Assembly (NCBI GenBank): GCA_946481275.1
Contig: CAMLMV010000003.1
Location: 179,556 to 243,555 of the forward strand
DNA: 64,000 nt
DNA from: an uncultured Massilia sp.
GTDB taxonomy: Bacteria > Pseudomonadota > Gammaproteobacteria > Burkholderiales > Burkholderiaceae
Direction of reading: 5' to 3'
Made by a program: the position numbers and the translations under genes. Numbering within the stretch: the stretch's first letter is position 1; each line of letters begins with the position of its first letter. The notes beneath the pieces are model-generated. The model was not told where the DNA came from. It did not search any database and worked only from the letters and a program-made list of their open reading frames with translations. This document shows positions 25,855-36,170 of this stretch, piece after piece.

Positions 25855-26913
25855 TCAGGTCGTTTGATTGGATTCGGTGTCGAGGTAGTGCACTTCGGAT
25901 TGCGCGCGCAGGCGTTCGGCCGCCTGTTCCGGGGTCAGGTCGCGCTGGGCTTCGGCCAGCATCTCGAAGCCGACCATGAACTTGCGCACCGACGCGGAGC
26001 GGAGCAGCGGCGGGTAGAAGTGCGCGTGCAACTGCCAGCCTTCCGCGTCTGCGTCGGGAATACCGTACGGGGCACCGTGCCAGCCCATCGAGTACGGGAA
26101 CGAGGTCTGGAACAGGTTGTCGTAGCGGGTCGTCAGGCGCTTCAGCAGGACGGCCAGGTCGGCGCGCTGGGCCGGCTGCAGCTCTTCCAGGCGGCGCACG
26201 GCGAAGCGGGGCAGGACCAGCGTCTCGAACGGCCACGCGGCCCAGTACGGGACGACGGCGACCCAGTGTTCGGTCTGCACGACGACGCGTTCGGCGGCCG
26301 CGATCTCGCGCTCGGCCACGTCCAGCAGCAGGCGGCGGCCCTGTTCGGCGTGGTAGGCCTTCTGCTGGCGGTCTTCGGCCGCGGGCAGGTTCGGTACGTA
26401 GCTCGTGGCCCAGACCTGGCCGTGCGGGTGCGGGTTCGAGCAGCCCATCACGGCGCCCTTGTTCTCGAACACCTGGACCCAGCGGTATTTGGCGCCCAGT
26501 TCGGCGGCCTGCGCGCACCACGTGTCGATGACGCCTTCCAGCGCCGGCAGCGACAGTTGCGGCAGCGATTTCGCATGGTCCGGCGAGAAGCAGATCACGC
26601 GGCTCGTGCCGCGCGCGCTCATCGACTGGAACAGCGGGTCGGCGTCCGCGCCGGCTTCCGGGGTGTCCGGCATCAGCGCGGCGAAGTCGTTCTCGAACAC
26701 ATAGGTGCCCGTGTAGTCGGGGTTCTTTTCGCCGTTGACGCGGGTATTGCCCGGGCACAGGTAGCAGGTCGGATCGTGCGACGGCTTGGCCGAGCGGTCG
26801 ACGGCTTCCTGCTGCCCCTGCCACGGACGCTTGGCGCGGTGCGGCGAGACGAGGACCCAGTCGCCTTGCAGCGGGTTGTAACGGCGGTGCGGATGGTCGG
26901 ATGGATTGAACAT
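25855..26913 (-). CDS. galT: Galactose-1-phosphate uridylyltransferase
   Basis: A 352-residue GalT starting [20 protein letters not shown] at ATG 26913, with AGAAGAAG upstream; a longer in-frame extension to 27021 is not family sequence. [16 protein letters not shown] gives a zinc-site Cys pair, and [13 protein letters not shown] contains the uridylylated nucleophile His in HPH. It exchanges UMP between UDP-glucose and galactose-1-phosphate. First gene of galT-galK-AKR. No galE or galM is in the window. Confidence 0.96.
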   Translation of the reverse strand: MFNPSDHPHRRYNPLQGDWVLVSPHRAKRPWQGQQEAVDRSAKPSHDPTCYLCPGNTRVNGEKNPDYTGTYVFENDFAALMPDTPEAGADADPLFQSMSARGTSRVICFSPDHAKSLPQLSLPALEGVIDTWCAQAAELGAKYRWVQVFENKGAVMGCSNPHPHGQVWATSYVPNLPAAEDRQQKAYHAEQGRRLLLDVAEREIAAAERVVVQTEHWVAVVPYWAAWPFETLVLPRFAVRRLEELQPAQRADLAVLLKRLTTRYDNLFQTSFPYSMGWHGAPYGIPDADAEGWQLHAHFYPPLLRSASVRKFMVGFEMLAEAQRDLTPEQAAERLRAQSEVHYLDTESNQTT

Positions 26914-27130
26914 GGTCTTCTTCTGCGATTCGGAAATAGGATGCTCGAAAAGCCGCGGCCGATGGAAGCAGAGCCTGGCGCCGGTGTCTGGGCCCATTCT
27001 ACCGTCGGTCGCGCCGCGCACGGCTGCGCAGGCGTGCGGACTTTTCCTGAGGCAAGAAGCTTAACGGGATGCGCGGAAAGGAGTTATACCCAATGCAAGG
27101 GCAAATATCCTGTTTTTATATGGCAAACGG

Positions 27131-28144
27131 TTAATGAGTCCGTTGCAAACGTAGCAACAACCACGCAATGGCCCCCGTGACGAGGGCGGTAAAGCCCAGC
27201 ACGAGCCAGAAACCGTGCGGATGCTGGGACAGCGGCACGCCGCCCACGTTCATGCCCAGCAGGCCCGCGATCAGGTTGATCGGGAGCGCCATCACCGTCA
27301 CGATGGTCAGCAGGAACAGGCTGCGGTTGTTGTCCTCGTTGACCCGGGCCGCGATCTCTTCCTGCAACAGTTTGATGCGTTCCTGCAGCGCGGCCAGGTC
27401 CGACAGCACGACCGTGAACTCTTCCGTCGACTGGCGCAGCTCCTGGCGGTCTTCCGGCGCGACCCAGGACGGGGGCCGCTGCAGCAGGCGGAAGAGGGCG
27501 GCCGGTTCCGGCGCCAGCAGCCGCTGCAGCCGCACGAGCACCCGGCGCAGCGCGCCCAGGTCTTCGCGCCGGCGCGTGAGGCGGCCGGCCAGCAACTGGT
27601 CCTCGGCGGTGTCGACCCGCGCGACGGCGTCGCGCACGATGTTGACGAGGACGTCGGCCTGGTCGCGCAGCAAATGGACGAGCAGCTCGACGGAGGAACG
27701 CAGCGGTGCGCCGTTCAGCACGTCCTGGCGCAGCCGTTCGATGGATTCCAGCGGCTTGCGCCGCGCCGTGATCACGCCATGCGGCGTCACGTGGACCCAC
27801 AAGGTCGAGATCTCGGCTGCGTCGACCGTGAAATTATGCAGCACGTCGTTGACGACGGCGATCAGGGCATCGTCCGCCACCTCGATGCGGGTGGAGCGCG
27901 AGCCCTGGTGCAGGGTCTCGTAGAATTCCTCGGGCAGGCCGGCGTGGGCGCGCAGCCAGCGCTCGCTGGCCGCGTTCGAGAGGTTGAAGTGCAGCCAGAC
28001 GAACTGTCCGGGCGCGGGGGCGTGCAACCAGGCCTCGGCTTCCCTTGCGTCGATGGATGCGGCCGGCGCGACGCTCCCCATCAGGAAGCCCCAGACCAGC
28101 CCCGTCACATCGGAACCGTAGTTGAACGCCGGTGTCGCCATCAT
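27131..28144 (-). CDS. zntB: CorA-like metal transporter, ZntB type
   Basis: About 337 residues: an N-terminal cytoplasmic domain (FVWLHFNLSNAASERWLRAH, GVITARRKPLESIERLR), a long helical stalk, and two C-terminal membrane helices joined by the loop GMNVGGVPL with the Gly-Met-Asn signature. The GMN-VGGVP loop favours ZntB over CorA, so zinc transport is likelier than magnesium. ATGs at 28144 and 28141 are adjacent; upstream ATGs at 28153 and 28174 are possible but lack a better ribosome site. It lies 217 bases upstream of galT. Confidence 0.85.
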   Translation of the reverse strand: MMATPAFNYGSDVTGLVWGFLMGSVAPAASIDAREAEAWLHAPAPGQFVWLHFNLSNAASERWLRAHAGLPEEFYETLHQGSRSTRIEVADDALIAVVNDVLHNFTVDAAEISTLWVHVTPHGVITARRKPLESIERLRQDVLNGAPLRSSVELLVHLLRDQADVLVNIVRDAVARVDTAEDQLLAGRLTRRREDLGALRRVLVRLQRLLAPEPAALFRLLQRPPSWVAPEDRQELRQSTEEFTVVLSDLAALQERIKLLQEEIAARVNEDNNRSLFLLTIVTVMALPINLIAGLLGMNVGGVPLSQHPHGFWLVLGFTALVTGAIAWLLLRLQRTH

Positions 28145-28194
28145 CCATCCCATGCAAGCCAGAGGTGACGGCATTGTAGAGCATGACTATGACG

Positions 28195-30045
28195 TCATGC
28201 AGACAGTGTAGTGTCGTACCGCTTGCCCCCGATCGTCACGTTCGCCAGCTTCAACCCGCGCACGTTATACGTGTACCACGGCTGCGCCGCGTTGACGGGC
28301 GCGCCGAAGTCGCAGTCCGTGATCGTCACGTCGCGCACGGGCAGCACGGCCGGCGCCGGCGCCGGGCCGTTGTAGTCGGACGCCACCGGACCGAGGATGA
28401 CGAACGCCTGGAAGCACGACGCCTGCGCCCCGTCCTTCGTCGTCACGTTGCCCACCTTGACCTTCGAGATGTGCACGTTGCGCACCTCGGGCGGCCGTAC
28501 GCGCACGTTGTCCGCCCGCGGCGTGTAGTCGCAGTCGAACGTGACGACGGCGCCGGCAGCCGTGGCGACCGTCTTCGATGCGATCGGGGAGCCGGGCAGC
28601 GACGCATAGAACGACGGCGACGTCTGCACCCCGTTCGGGATGCTCACGTTGCGGACATAAAAATTGCGGAGGAAGCCGCCGCGGTTCATGTTCGTCTTCA
28701 GGCGGATGGCCGTGTTCAGCGGGTTCGTTGCCCAGTTCATGTTCTCGAACACGAGATCCTGCGCGTACACGTTCTGGATGCCGCCCGCCATCTCGCTGCC
28801 CAGCGTGACGGCGCCGTGGCCGCTCTGCATCGTGCACTTCTGGATGACGATGTTCTGCGACGGGCCGTACTGGGTGTCGAGATTCTTGCCGGCCTTGATG
28901 GCGATACAGTCGTCGCCCGTGTTGAACTGGCAGCCTTCCACGAGCACCGTGTCGCACGCTTCCGGATCGAAGCCGTCGCTGTTCGGCCCCAGGCTGTTCG
29001 CATGCACCTTGCGGATCGTGAGGTTGCGGCACGCGACGGGGTGGTGCTGCCAGAACGGCGTGTGAACGACCTGGTAGCCTTCCAGCAGCACGTTCGTGCA
29101 CCCGATCAGCTGGATCATCGGTGGACGCAGGTAGTGGCCCAGGCCGAACACGCGCTTCGCGAGCGGCACGCCCGCTTCCGACAGGGCGGGCAGGTACGCG
29201 TCGTCCGCGCGCCACTTGTCGCCTTCGCCCTGGATCAGCAGGCGTCTTGCTTCCGGCAGATTGGGCGCCACTTCGGCCAGCGACTTCGGATTCAGCTCGT
29301 TGACCCGGTTCTGCGCCAGCTTGCCGGGCACGTAGTTCGGCGACTTGTCCTGGGCGACGGAATTGATCGTCGCGTTCTTGCCCTTCCACGTCCACCAGCA
29401 ATCGGCGCGGCCCGCGAACGGCACGCCGCCCTGGCCGTCGAGGATGGCCGTCCAGTCGTCGCCGGTGAGGGCGATGTTGTCCTGGTTGTGCGCATAGACC
29501 ATCGGCGAGAAGTTCAGGCAGTCGTTGCTCTGCCAGCGCGAGACGACCAGCTTGCCGTTCGGGCCGCAATCGACGTCGCCGTATTTCGCGTAGTCGGCCG
29601 GATCGTTGCTGAAGTAGACGTGGGCGCCGCTCGCGAGGTGCACGTTCACGTTCGACAGCAGCACGATCGGGCCGGCGCAGAACCAGTCGCCTTTCGGGAT
29701 CACGACGCGGCCGCCGCCCTCGGCGTGGCATTTCTCGATGGCGGCCCGGATCGCGGCGTAGCAGTCCTTCGCGCCCGGCGCGGGCGTCGGCAGGTCAGCC
29801 TGGTCCTCGAACGATACCCAGGCCTTCACGGTTACGAGCTTGCAGGGCGCCGCGCCGAAGTCGGTGACGAGGTAGTCGGCCTTGCGGAACTTGACGGGAT
29901 TGGCGAGGCGTTGCGCGATGCCGGCCGCGGCTTTCCACGGATCGGGAACGGCGGCGGCCAGCGCGCGGGCGGGTCCGGACAGCGCGAGTCCGGCGACGGT
30001 CGCGGTTTTCAAAAAGCCGCGGCGGGCGTCGAATGATTGGTTCAT
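28195..30045 (-). CDS. GH28 polygalacturonase-family hydrolase, Tat-exported
   Basis: A 616-residue parallel beta-helix enzyme starting at ATG 30045. The N-terminus has a twin-arginine signal (DARRGFLKTATVAGLALS). GH28 catalytic motifs are complete: GPNSDGFDPEACD, CQFNTGDDCIAIKAGK (the Asp-Asp pair), MQSGHGAVTLGSEM (catalytic His) and AIRLKTNM (Arg-x-Lys). It hydrolyses galacturonan or rhamnogalacturonan chains in the periplasm. It is the last gene of the TonB-receptor operon, 10 bases after the GH28-CE8 fusion. Confidence 0.92.
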   Translation of the reverse strand: MNQSFDARRGFLKTATVAGLALSGPARALAAAVPDPWKAAAGIAQRLANPVKFRKADYLVTDFGAAPCKLVTVKAWVSFEDQADLPTPAPGAKDCYAAIRAAIEKCHAEGGGRVVIPKGDWFCAGPIVLLSNVNVHLASGAHVYFSNDPADYAKYGDVDCGPNGKLVVSRWQSNDCLNFSPMVYAHNQDNIALTGDDWTAILDGQGGVPFAGRADCWWTWKGKNATINSVAQDKSPNYVPGKLAQNRVNELNPKSLAEVAPNLPEARRLLIQGEGDKWRADDAYLPALSEAGVPLAKRVFGLGHYLRPPMIQLIGCTNVLLEGYQVVHTPFWQHHPVACRNLTIRKVHANSLGPNSDGFDPEACDTVLVEGCQFNTGDDCIAIKAGKNLDTQYGPSQNIVIQKCTMQSGHGAVTLGSEMAGGIQNVYAQDLVFENMNWATNPLNTAIRLKTNMNRGGFLRNFYVRNVSIPNGVQTSPSFYASLPGSPIASKTVATAAGAVVTFDCDYTPRADNVRVRPPEVRNVHISKVKVGNVTTKDGAQASCFQAFVILGPVASDYNGPAPAPAVLPVRDVTITDCDFGAPVNAAQPWYTYNVRGLKLANVTIGGKRYDTTLSA

Positions 30046-30055
30046 GGTGTCTCCG

Positions 30056-32656
30056 TCATTCAAGGATGTTGTCATATTCGCCGAGGTAGACGTCGGCGGG
30101 GACCGGCCGTGGACCCTGCGGTGCGAACGGCGTGCCGGCCAGGTTGTCCCAGTAATCGTCGGAACTGAATTGCGCGGGACGGTGCGCCAGCGTGCCGTTG
30201 CGGTTCCATTCCGACCACGGCGCCGTCCTTTCGAAATGCGGGCCGATGCGCGAGCGCAGGATCACGGCCTTGCCGACCGTCTCCAGCGTGCGCCTGCGGA
30301 TCGTGCCGTTGGGCGCCTTGTACACGTCGACATCGCCCAGACTGCATGTATAGCCGTCCACGGGGATGAAGCCATAAGGCGTGCACCGTTCGTTATGGAA
30401 CCACTGGCGCGCGAAGTAGAACTGCGTGCGGGCCGCGCCCGGCGCGTCGCTCGTGAAGCGGCAGCCGTCGAATACGAAGCCATACTTCGCCCGGCGGTTC
30501 GTGTCCGGCGCCGCGACATACGACGCGGACCGCCCGCCGATGGCGTGGATGTCGCAATCCTTGAACACGGCGATGGTGTCGCCGAAGATGAAATCGACGT
30601 CGCCCTCGATGTGCGTATCGTGGAAGAAGCTGCGCACCGTCTCGGTGCCATCCTTCGAGCCGAGGAACAGCGTGTCCTGCAGCCCGAGGAGGCGCACCCG
30701 TTCGAACTGCGCCTTGTCGGCGCCGTCGACGCGCAGCGCGACGGCCTGGTGGTGCACGCGGCTGCCGCCCGTCGTGTCCGGGCAGTTGTCGCCGCTGCAT
30801 TCCGGATGCGTCACCGACTTGTCGCGGTTGTACGCGTTCTCGATCGTCAGGTTGCGGGCCTGGAAGCCGTCCGCGCGGACCCACACGGTCGCGGAGCCCG
30901 TCGTCTGCAGGGCGGGCAAATCCTTCAGCGTGTCGTACATCGCGCGCACGCCCGGCGCCGCGCGCTCGAATCGGGCGGCGTAGCGGCTGCGGTAGGTGGC
31001 GCCCGTCGTCGACGCATCCAGCGCGGCCGTGATGCGCACGGCCTGCGGATCGTCTCCCGCGCCGAGCAGCGTGACCGGCGGCGCACCCGGCGGCACGTAG
31101 ACGAGTTCATCGTACGTGCCCGGCGCGATGCGGATGACGATGCGGCGCGTGCCGCCCGCCGCCACGGCGCGGCTGACTGCGGCCTGCACGGTGGCGAAAC
31201 GTGTCGTGCCGTCGGCCGGCGCGCGCGCATCGACCGTGTAGTCGGCCTTCAGCTCGGCCTTGCCCGCGAGCGGATCGGCCAGCGGATCCCACGGCTCGAC
31301 GCGTTCGTTGCCGACGGGGCCGACGTACTTCAACACCTCGCGGTAGTCGTAGGCGCGGGCCTGCCCGGCCGTCAGCTGCGGGCGCGGAGAACGCACCGCG
31401 GGCTCGGGGAACGGCAGGAACCTCCCCGTGCAATCGGCCGAGGCGCCGAACGCACCCTGCACGCGCGCATGTTCCTGTTTGATGTCCGAGCCGGCGCCAA
31501 TCGCGACCTCCTGCAACGCCAGCACGAGCGGATGCGTGTCGTCATACCCCTGCAGCAGGATGCGCCCCGGCGTCGTGCTGCGCACCCGTTCCATGCGGAT
31601 GTCGGCATAGTCCGGGACGAGCCCGCCCGGCTGCGCGGGCTGCTCGTAATGCGTCGTGATCTCGATGGGCGAGCGGATGCCCCGCAGGCAGACGTCGCGG
31701 TAGACGATGCCGTCGACCTTCCCGCCGCGCATGTCGTTGCTCTTGATGCGCAGGCCGGACGTCGTGCCGTCCATCGTCAGGTCGTCGACGAGGACGCGAT
31801 GTACGCCGCCGTTCGTCTCGCTGCCGATGGACATGCCGTGGCCGCTGTAGAAGCGGTTGTGCAGGATCGACACGTTTTCCGTCGGCCCGTTGCCGCCGGC
31901 CTTGACGGCCACGTTGTCGTCGCCGGTGCGGATGATGCTGTGCGCGATGGTGACGTTGCGCGACGAGATCGGGTCGATGCCGTCCGTGTTGCGCGCGTCG
32001 TGCGGCGTGTCGATGGTAACGCCCCACGCCGTGAAGCCGTCCACGTTGTTCAGCGTGACGTGGAAATTGGGAGAATTCTTGAGGGTGATGCGGTACAGCG
32101 TGACGTCGCGGGCCTTGTCGGCCTGGATCAGGCGGGGCACGTTCTGGCGGGTCTTCTCCTTCTGCGCGCGGCGGGCGATCTGCCACCATGTCTCTTCCTT
32201 GCCGGCGATGCGCTGTCCGCCCTGGCCGTCGATGGTGCCCCCGCCCATGATGCCGGCGCCGCGCACGCCGTCGAGCGTGATGAACGGCCGGCAGCCGCGG
32301 CCCGATGCGTCGTTCGTGCCGCACGTGCCGGCGCCGCGGTCGAACAGGCGCGGGTCGGTGCTGGCGTAGAGCGTGACGCCTTTGTCGACGAGCAGCGTCA
32401 CGCCATCGCGCAACGCAAGGGGCCCGGCGACGAAGCTGCGGCGATCGTTGCTCGCCGCGAGCACCACGGCGTGCCCGGGCGCGCACTTGTCGATGGCCGC
32501 CTGGATGCGCGCGGCATCGTCGCGGCCCGTGTTCGTCGTCTCGCCGATCAGCACCGCGCAAGCCGGCGGCACGACGGGCTCGCGCACGGCGCGCGTGTCC
32601 TGCGCCTGCGCGCCCGCAGAGGCGAGCGCGCAGAGGAACAACACCAATCGCCTCAA
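30056..32656 (-). CDS. Bifunctional pectinase: GH28 polygalacturonase fused to CE8 pectin methylesterase
   Basis: An 866-residue exported protein. A TTG start at 32656, overlapping the upstream stop (TTGA) and 6-7 bases after GGGGG, gives the signal peptide MRRLVLFLCALASAGAQAQ; no ATG or GTG serves better. Residues ~25-430 are GH28: DARNTDGIDPISS, IIRTGDDNVAVKAG, FYSGHGMSIGSETNGG and SGLRIKSNDM. Residues ~500-866 are pectin methylesterase CE8: RFATVQAAVSRAVAAG, ALRVDGADKAQFERV, GLQDTLF and the catalytic GDVDFIFG, then FYFARQWFHNER. Demethylation and chain cleavage of pectin are thus joined in one polypeptide. Confidence 0.93.
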   Translation of the reverse strand: MRRLVLFLCALASAGAQAQDTRAVREPVVPPACAVLIGETTNTGRDDAARIQAAIDKCAPGHAVVLAASNDRRSFVAGPLALRDGVTLLVDKGVTLYASTDPRLFDRGAGTCGTNDASGRGCRPFITLDGVRGAGIMGGGTIDGQGGQRIAGKEETWWQIARRAQKEKTRQNVPRLIQADKARDVTLYRITLKNSPNFHVTLNNVDGFTAWGVTIDTPHDARNTDGIDPISSRNVTIAHSIIRTGDDNVAVKAGGNGPTENVSILHNRFYSGHGMSIGSETNGGVHRVLVDDLTMDGTTSGLRIKSNDMRGGKVDGIVYRDVCLRGIRSPIEITTHYEQPAQPGGLVPDYADIRMERVRSTTPGRILLQGYDDTHPLVLALQEVAIGAGSDIKQEHARVQGAFGASADCTGRFLPFPEPAVRSPRPQLTAGQARAYDYREVLKYVGPVGNERVEPWDPLADPLAGKAELKADYTVDARAPADGTTRFATVQAAVSRAVAAGGTRRIVIRIAPGTYDELVYVPPGAPPVTLLGAGDDPQAVRITAALDASTTGATYRSRYAARFERAAPGVRAMYDTLKDLPALQTTGSATVWVRADGFQARNLTIENAYNRDKSVTHPECSGDNCPDTTGGSRVHHQAVALRVDGADKAQFERVRLLGLQDTLFLGSKDGTETVRSFFHDTHIEGDVDFIFGDTIAVFKDCDIHAIGGRSASYVAAPDTNRRAKYGFVFDGCRFTSDAPGAARTQFYFARQWFHNERCTPYGFIPVDGYTCSLGDVDVYKAPNGTIRRRTLETVGKAVILRSRIGPHFERTAPWSEWNRNGTLAHRPAQFSSDDYWDNLAGTPFAPQGPRPVPADVYLGEYDNILE

Positions 32657-33450
32657 GGCTTGCCCCCGTCCTTGAAGTACGCGGCCGTCTCCGGCCTTGC
32701 GGCCACCAGCTCCCGCTCGACCATCCGCGCGAACAAGTCCGCGCCCTTGGTGCCGAGGTGCGTCCGGTCGAACGCCGTCTTCGCGGCGCCGGCCGGTTCG
32801 ACCTTGTTCGGGTCGGGGGCGGCCGGCGAGGCCAGGCCATAGCCCGGCGGACGCGGGACCACGGCCAGCGTATCCGCCCCGTCCTGGCCCATCGCCTGGA
32901 CGGCAGCGACGCTGTCCCGGTTCAGGTCCAGCAGGACCGCACGTTCCTGCGCGGCCGCGCGGCGCGTGGCCGCGGCCCATGGCGCGAGGTCGTTGCCGAG
33001 ATATGCGCCCTTGAACGTGCGCCGGGTGAGCGGGGTGACGAGCACCGGCACGCCGCCCAGCTCTCGCGTCTCCTGCGCATAGCGCGCCATGTTGACGGGG
33101 AACTGGGTGACGAGGTCCGTGGAGCGGCCCGGCTTGCCCGGCTGGTCGTTGTGGCCGAACTGCACGAGCACATAGGTCGCCTTGAACGACGCGCCATCCT
33201 TCAGCATGCGCTGGACCTCGTCCCAGCGGCCCTCCGCGCGGAAGCTGCTCGTGCTGCGGCCGCCGCGTGCGAGGTTGACGCAGGAAACGTCCGCCGTGAA
33301 GCGGGCGCAGAAGGCGTCGCCGTAGCCGCTCTTGCTGGCCATCGTCGAATCGCCGACGAGGATCACGCGGATCGGCGCCTCGGCGGCGCCGGCCTGGCCG
33401 GCCAGGACAAGCCCGGCCAGGACGATACGTTGCAACAGTACCGCGCGCAT
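32653..33450 (-). CDS. Rhamnogalacturonan acetylesterase (CE12, SGNH hydrolase)
   Basis: A 265-residue exported esterase: signal peptide MRAVLLQRIVLAGLVLAGQAGA, catalytic Ser in VILVGDSTMASKSG, oxyanion residues in NLARGGRSTSSF and QFGHNDQPGKPG, and the Asp-x-x-His pair in FDRTHLGTKGADLFA. It removes acetyl groups from rhamnogalacturonan I so that GH28 and GH105 enzymes can act. ATG 33450 lies 5 bases after the TonB receptor stop, and its own stop overlaps the start of the GH28-CE8 fusion. Confidence 0.92.
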   Translation of the reverse strand: MRAVLLQRIVLAGLVLAGQAGAAEAPIRVILVGDSTMASKSGYGDAFCARFTADVSCVNLARGGRSTSSFRAEGRWDEVQRMLKDGASFKATYVLVQFGHNDQPGKPGRSTDLVTQFPVNMARYAQETRELGGVPVLVTPLTRRTFKGAYLGNDLAPWAAATRRAAAQERAVLLDLNRDSVAAVQAMGQDGADTLAVVPRPPGYGLASPAAPDPNKVEPAGAAKTAFDRTHLGTKGADLFARMVERELVAARPETAAYFKDGGKP

Positions 33451-33455
33451 CGCGA

Positions 33456-36170
33456 TCACTCGAAGTCGTAGCTGACGCGCAGGTTCCACGCGCGGCCAAC
33501 CGGATTCGACACGCTGCTCAGGTAGCCGCTGCCGTAGATCGTGTTGTTGGTGATCGGCGGCGCCTTGCCGAACAGGTTCGTGACGCCCGCCGTGATGCGC
33601 ACCTGCTTCTGCACGCGGATCGAGCCGGTCAGGTTCCACGTCGAGAACGACGGGATGTCGCGGTAGTACTGCGACGTGACGGCCGTGTTGGCGTCGCGGT
33701 ATTTGCTGTTGAAGTTGTTCGTCAGCTGGGCCGAGTAGTCGCCGCTCTGCCACGACAGGCGCAGGTTGTGCTTCCACTTGAACGTGATGATCGGGAAGCT
33801 GGATGTCGTGCCGTTGCTGGCCCAGCCGAACTGGCCGACGTTGGACATCCACGGGCCGCCCGGTACGAGCTGGTTGTCGAAGCGGGTCAGGTACGTGCCG
33901 TCGATGGCGGCGCCAAAGGTGCCGTACGAATTGCGCGCGATCTCCCAGTTGGCCGACACGTCGACGCCGCCGGCGATCTGGCCGCCCAGGTTCATCGTCG
34001 TGTTGTTGATGTACGCGAGCGAGCCGTCGGCGTTACGCACGAACAGGTTCTTGTAGTCGGCGTAGTTCGTGAAGTAGACGTTCTCCGGCAGGTTGGCCAG
34101 CATGTCCTTCATGTTGACCTGCCAGTAGTCGAACGACGCCGTGAAGTTGCGGCTCGGTTCGAACACGACGCCCAGCGTGCCGCCCTTCGAGCGTTCCGGC
34201 TGCAGCGTGTTGTTCGAGCCGGTCAGCTTGTTCAGCTTGGCGTTGCAGACGTCGGCCGCGTTGGCGCCGGCGACGGCCGTGCCGGTGCCGGGAATGGTCG
34301 GCGTCGGGCCCGGGCACAGGACCGGATCGTCCCAGCGGCCGGCCGTCGTCGTGTTGGCGACGGTGGTGCGGTAGCCGTAGCGGTCGAACAGGGTCGGCGC
34401 GCGGAAGCCCGTGTTGAACGAGCCGCGGAACATGACGCTCTTCACCGGCTGCCAGCGGAAGCTGATCTTCGGCGTGACGGTCGACCCGACGTCGCTGTAC
34501 TTGTCGACGCGCAGGGCGGCGTTCAGGTCGAGGGTCTTGGTGACGGGCGCGTCGATCTCGGTGTAGATGCCGGCCACGTTGCGCGCGCTTTCGCCGTGCG
34601 CGGGCACGCTCTTGGCGTACGTGATGTCGGCCGCCTGCGCCAGCTTCGTGTCCTCGTTGGTGTCGCGGTGCAGGTCGGCACCCAGCGCAAACGCGAGGTC
34701 GCCGCCCGGCAGTGCCATCAGCGAACGGCTGATCGTGCCGTCGAAGCCGTAATAGGCGCTCTTCGAGCTGCGGTTCTGCATGCCGTCCGCGGCGATCGAC
34801 TCGAGGTAGTCGAGGCCGGCCTGGTCCTGCAGGCCGAAGGGGTTCAGGGTGCCGTTCGCGAGGCCGTTCAGCAGGCCGGTGCCCGAGAAGTAGCCGGATT
34901 TATAGTAGCCCTTGCGCAGCGACAGGCCGTAGCTCATGCCGGCCTTGTAGTCCCAGTTGCCCAGGTGGCCGTCGGCGGACAGCAGCAGGCGCTGGTTGAT
35001 CTGGTTGTCGCGCGTGACGGCCGGGCCGAAGTCGGCCACCGCCCACGAGACGGTCAGCGGCTGGTTCGTGATGCCGGCGACGGCCGGCACGCCGCCGCTC
35101 TTGCCCGGGTACCACTTGCTGCTCGACGGCAGGATCGCCGCGCGCGAACCCACGGCCAGTGCCTGGGTCGGATTCTTGTAGCCGAAGATGGATTCGTCGC
35201 CGCGCGTGTATTCCACGGTGACGGTGTTGTCGGCGTCGATCTTTTTCGTCGCCTTGGCGTACATCGTCAGCTGCTTGTTCGGGTGCAGCGCGGTGCCGTA
35301 GTTGTCGTCGTTCAGGATGCAGGTGTTCTTCCCGCCCTGGACCGAATACGGATTCAGGCAGCCGCTCGCGTAGTACGGGTTCGCCGCGTTCTTGTTGGCG
35401 GAACTGGTGAAGTTGGCGGGCGTGGCGTAACCGCCGCTGGCGGTGGTCCTGGGCAGGCCGATGGCGGCCATCGCGGCGTCGTCCGGGACGAAGCCGGCGC
35501 GGTCCGACAGCGCGAGGCGGCTGCGCTGGTGGAAGTCGACGGTGCCGTAGACGTTCCAGCCGTCGCGTTCCAGGTTGCCCTTGCCGAACGTGGCCTGGAT
35601 GCGCTGCTCGTCGCCGCCGCCGCGGCGCTGCGGCTGCACGAGCTGCACGGTCACGTTGCCGCCCTGGACTTCGCGCTTGGTGATGAAGTTGACGACGCCG
35701 CCGATCGCATCCGACCCGTAGATCGACGACGCGCCGTCGCGCAGGATCTCGACGCGTTGCAGCGCGCTGATCGGGATGACGTCGAGGTTGGCGTAGCCGT
35801 CGGCGATGGCCTCGTTGGCGAGGCGGCGGCCGTTCAGCAGCACGAGGGTGCGGTTCACGCCCAGCCCGCGCAGGTTGATGTTGGTGCCCGAGCCGGCGTT
35901 GGACGGCTGCAGCGACGCCGACTGCGGCAGCGCCATCATCACGTCGGCCAGCGTGGTCATGCCCTGCTTGACCAGTTCCTCGGCCTTGATGGTCGTGACG
36001 GGCAGGGCTTCCTCGGCGGCCAGGCGCTTGATGCTGGAGCCGGTGACTTCCACGCGCTGGATCGGCGCGTCGGTCTGCTGGGCCTGCGCCTGCTGGGCGA
36101 GGGAAAGGACCGCGAGCGCGATCGAGGACATGACGAAATGGCGGGGCTGGGTGCTGCGGGGGTATTTCAT
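33456..36170 (-). CDS. TonB-dependent outer-membrane receptor for pectic oligosaccharides
   Basis: A 904-residue receptor. ATG 36170 follows AGGAGACAGCTTC. Signal peptide to ~AQAQQ; plug domain with QRVEVTGSSIKRLAAEEALP, ELVKQGMTTLADVMMALPQ, INLRGLGVNRTLVLLNGRR and ILRDGASSIYGSDAIGGVVN; a long 22-strand barrel; C-terminal GRAWNLRVSYDFE ending in a charged-aromatic pair typical of this family. First gene of the operon receptor-RGAE-GH28/CE8-GH28, which defines its likely cargo as galacturonan or rhamnogalacturonan fragments. Expressed from the promoter at 36306-36334. Confidence 0.92.
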   Translation of the reverse strand: MKYPRSTQPRHFVMSSIALAVLSLAQQAQAQQTDAPIQRVEVTGSSIKRLAAEEALPVTTIKAEELVKQGMTTLADVMMALPQSASLQPSNAGSGTNINLRGLGVNRTLVLLNGRRLANEAIADGYANLDVIPISALQRVEILRDGASSIYGSDAIGGVVNFITKREVQGGNVTVQLVQPQRRGGGDEQRIQATFGKGNLERDGWNVYGTVDFHQRSRLALSDRAGFVPDDAAMAAIGLPRTTASGGYATPANFTSSANKNAANPYYASGCLNPYSVQGGKNTCILNDDNYGTALHPNKQLTMYAKATKKIDADNTVTVEYTRGDESIFGYKNPTQALAVGSRAAILPSSSKWYPGKSGGVPAVAGITNQPLTVSWAVADFGPAVTRDNQINQRLLLSADGHLGNWDYKAGMSYGLSLRKGYYKSGYFSGTGLLNGLANGTLNPFGLQDQAGLDYLESIAADGMQNRSSKSAYYGFDGTISRSLMALPGGDLAFALGADLHRDTNEDTKLAQAADITYAKSVPAHGESARNVAGIYTEIDAPVTKTLDLNAALRVDKYSDVGSTVTPKISFRWQPVKSVMFRGSFNTGFRAPTLFDRYGYRTTVANTTTAGRWDDPVLCPGPTPTIPGTGTAVAGANAADVCNAKLNKLTGSNNTLQPERSKGGTLGVVFEPSRNFTASFDYWQVNMKDMLANLPENVYFTNYADYKNLFVRNADGSLAYINNTTMNLGGQIAGGVDVSANWEIARNSYGTFGAAIDGTYLTRFDNQLVPGGPWMSNVGQFGWASNGTTSSFPIITFKWKHNLRLSWQSGDYSAQLTNNFNSKYRDANTAVTSQYYRDIPSFSTWNLTGSIRVQKQVRITAGVTNLFGKAPPITNNTIYGSGYLSSVSNPVGRAWNLRVSYDFE

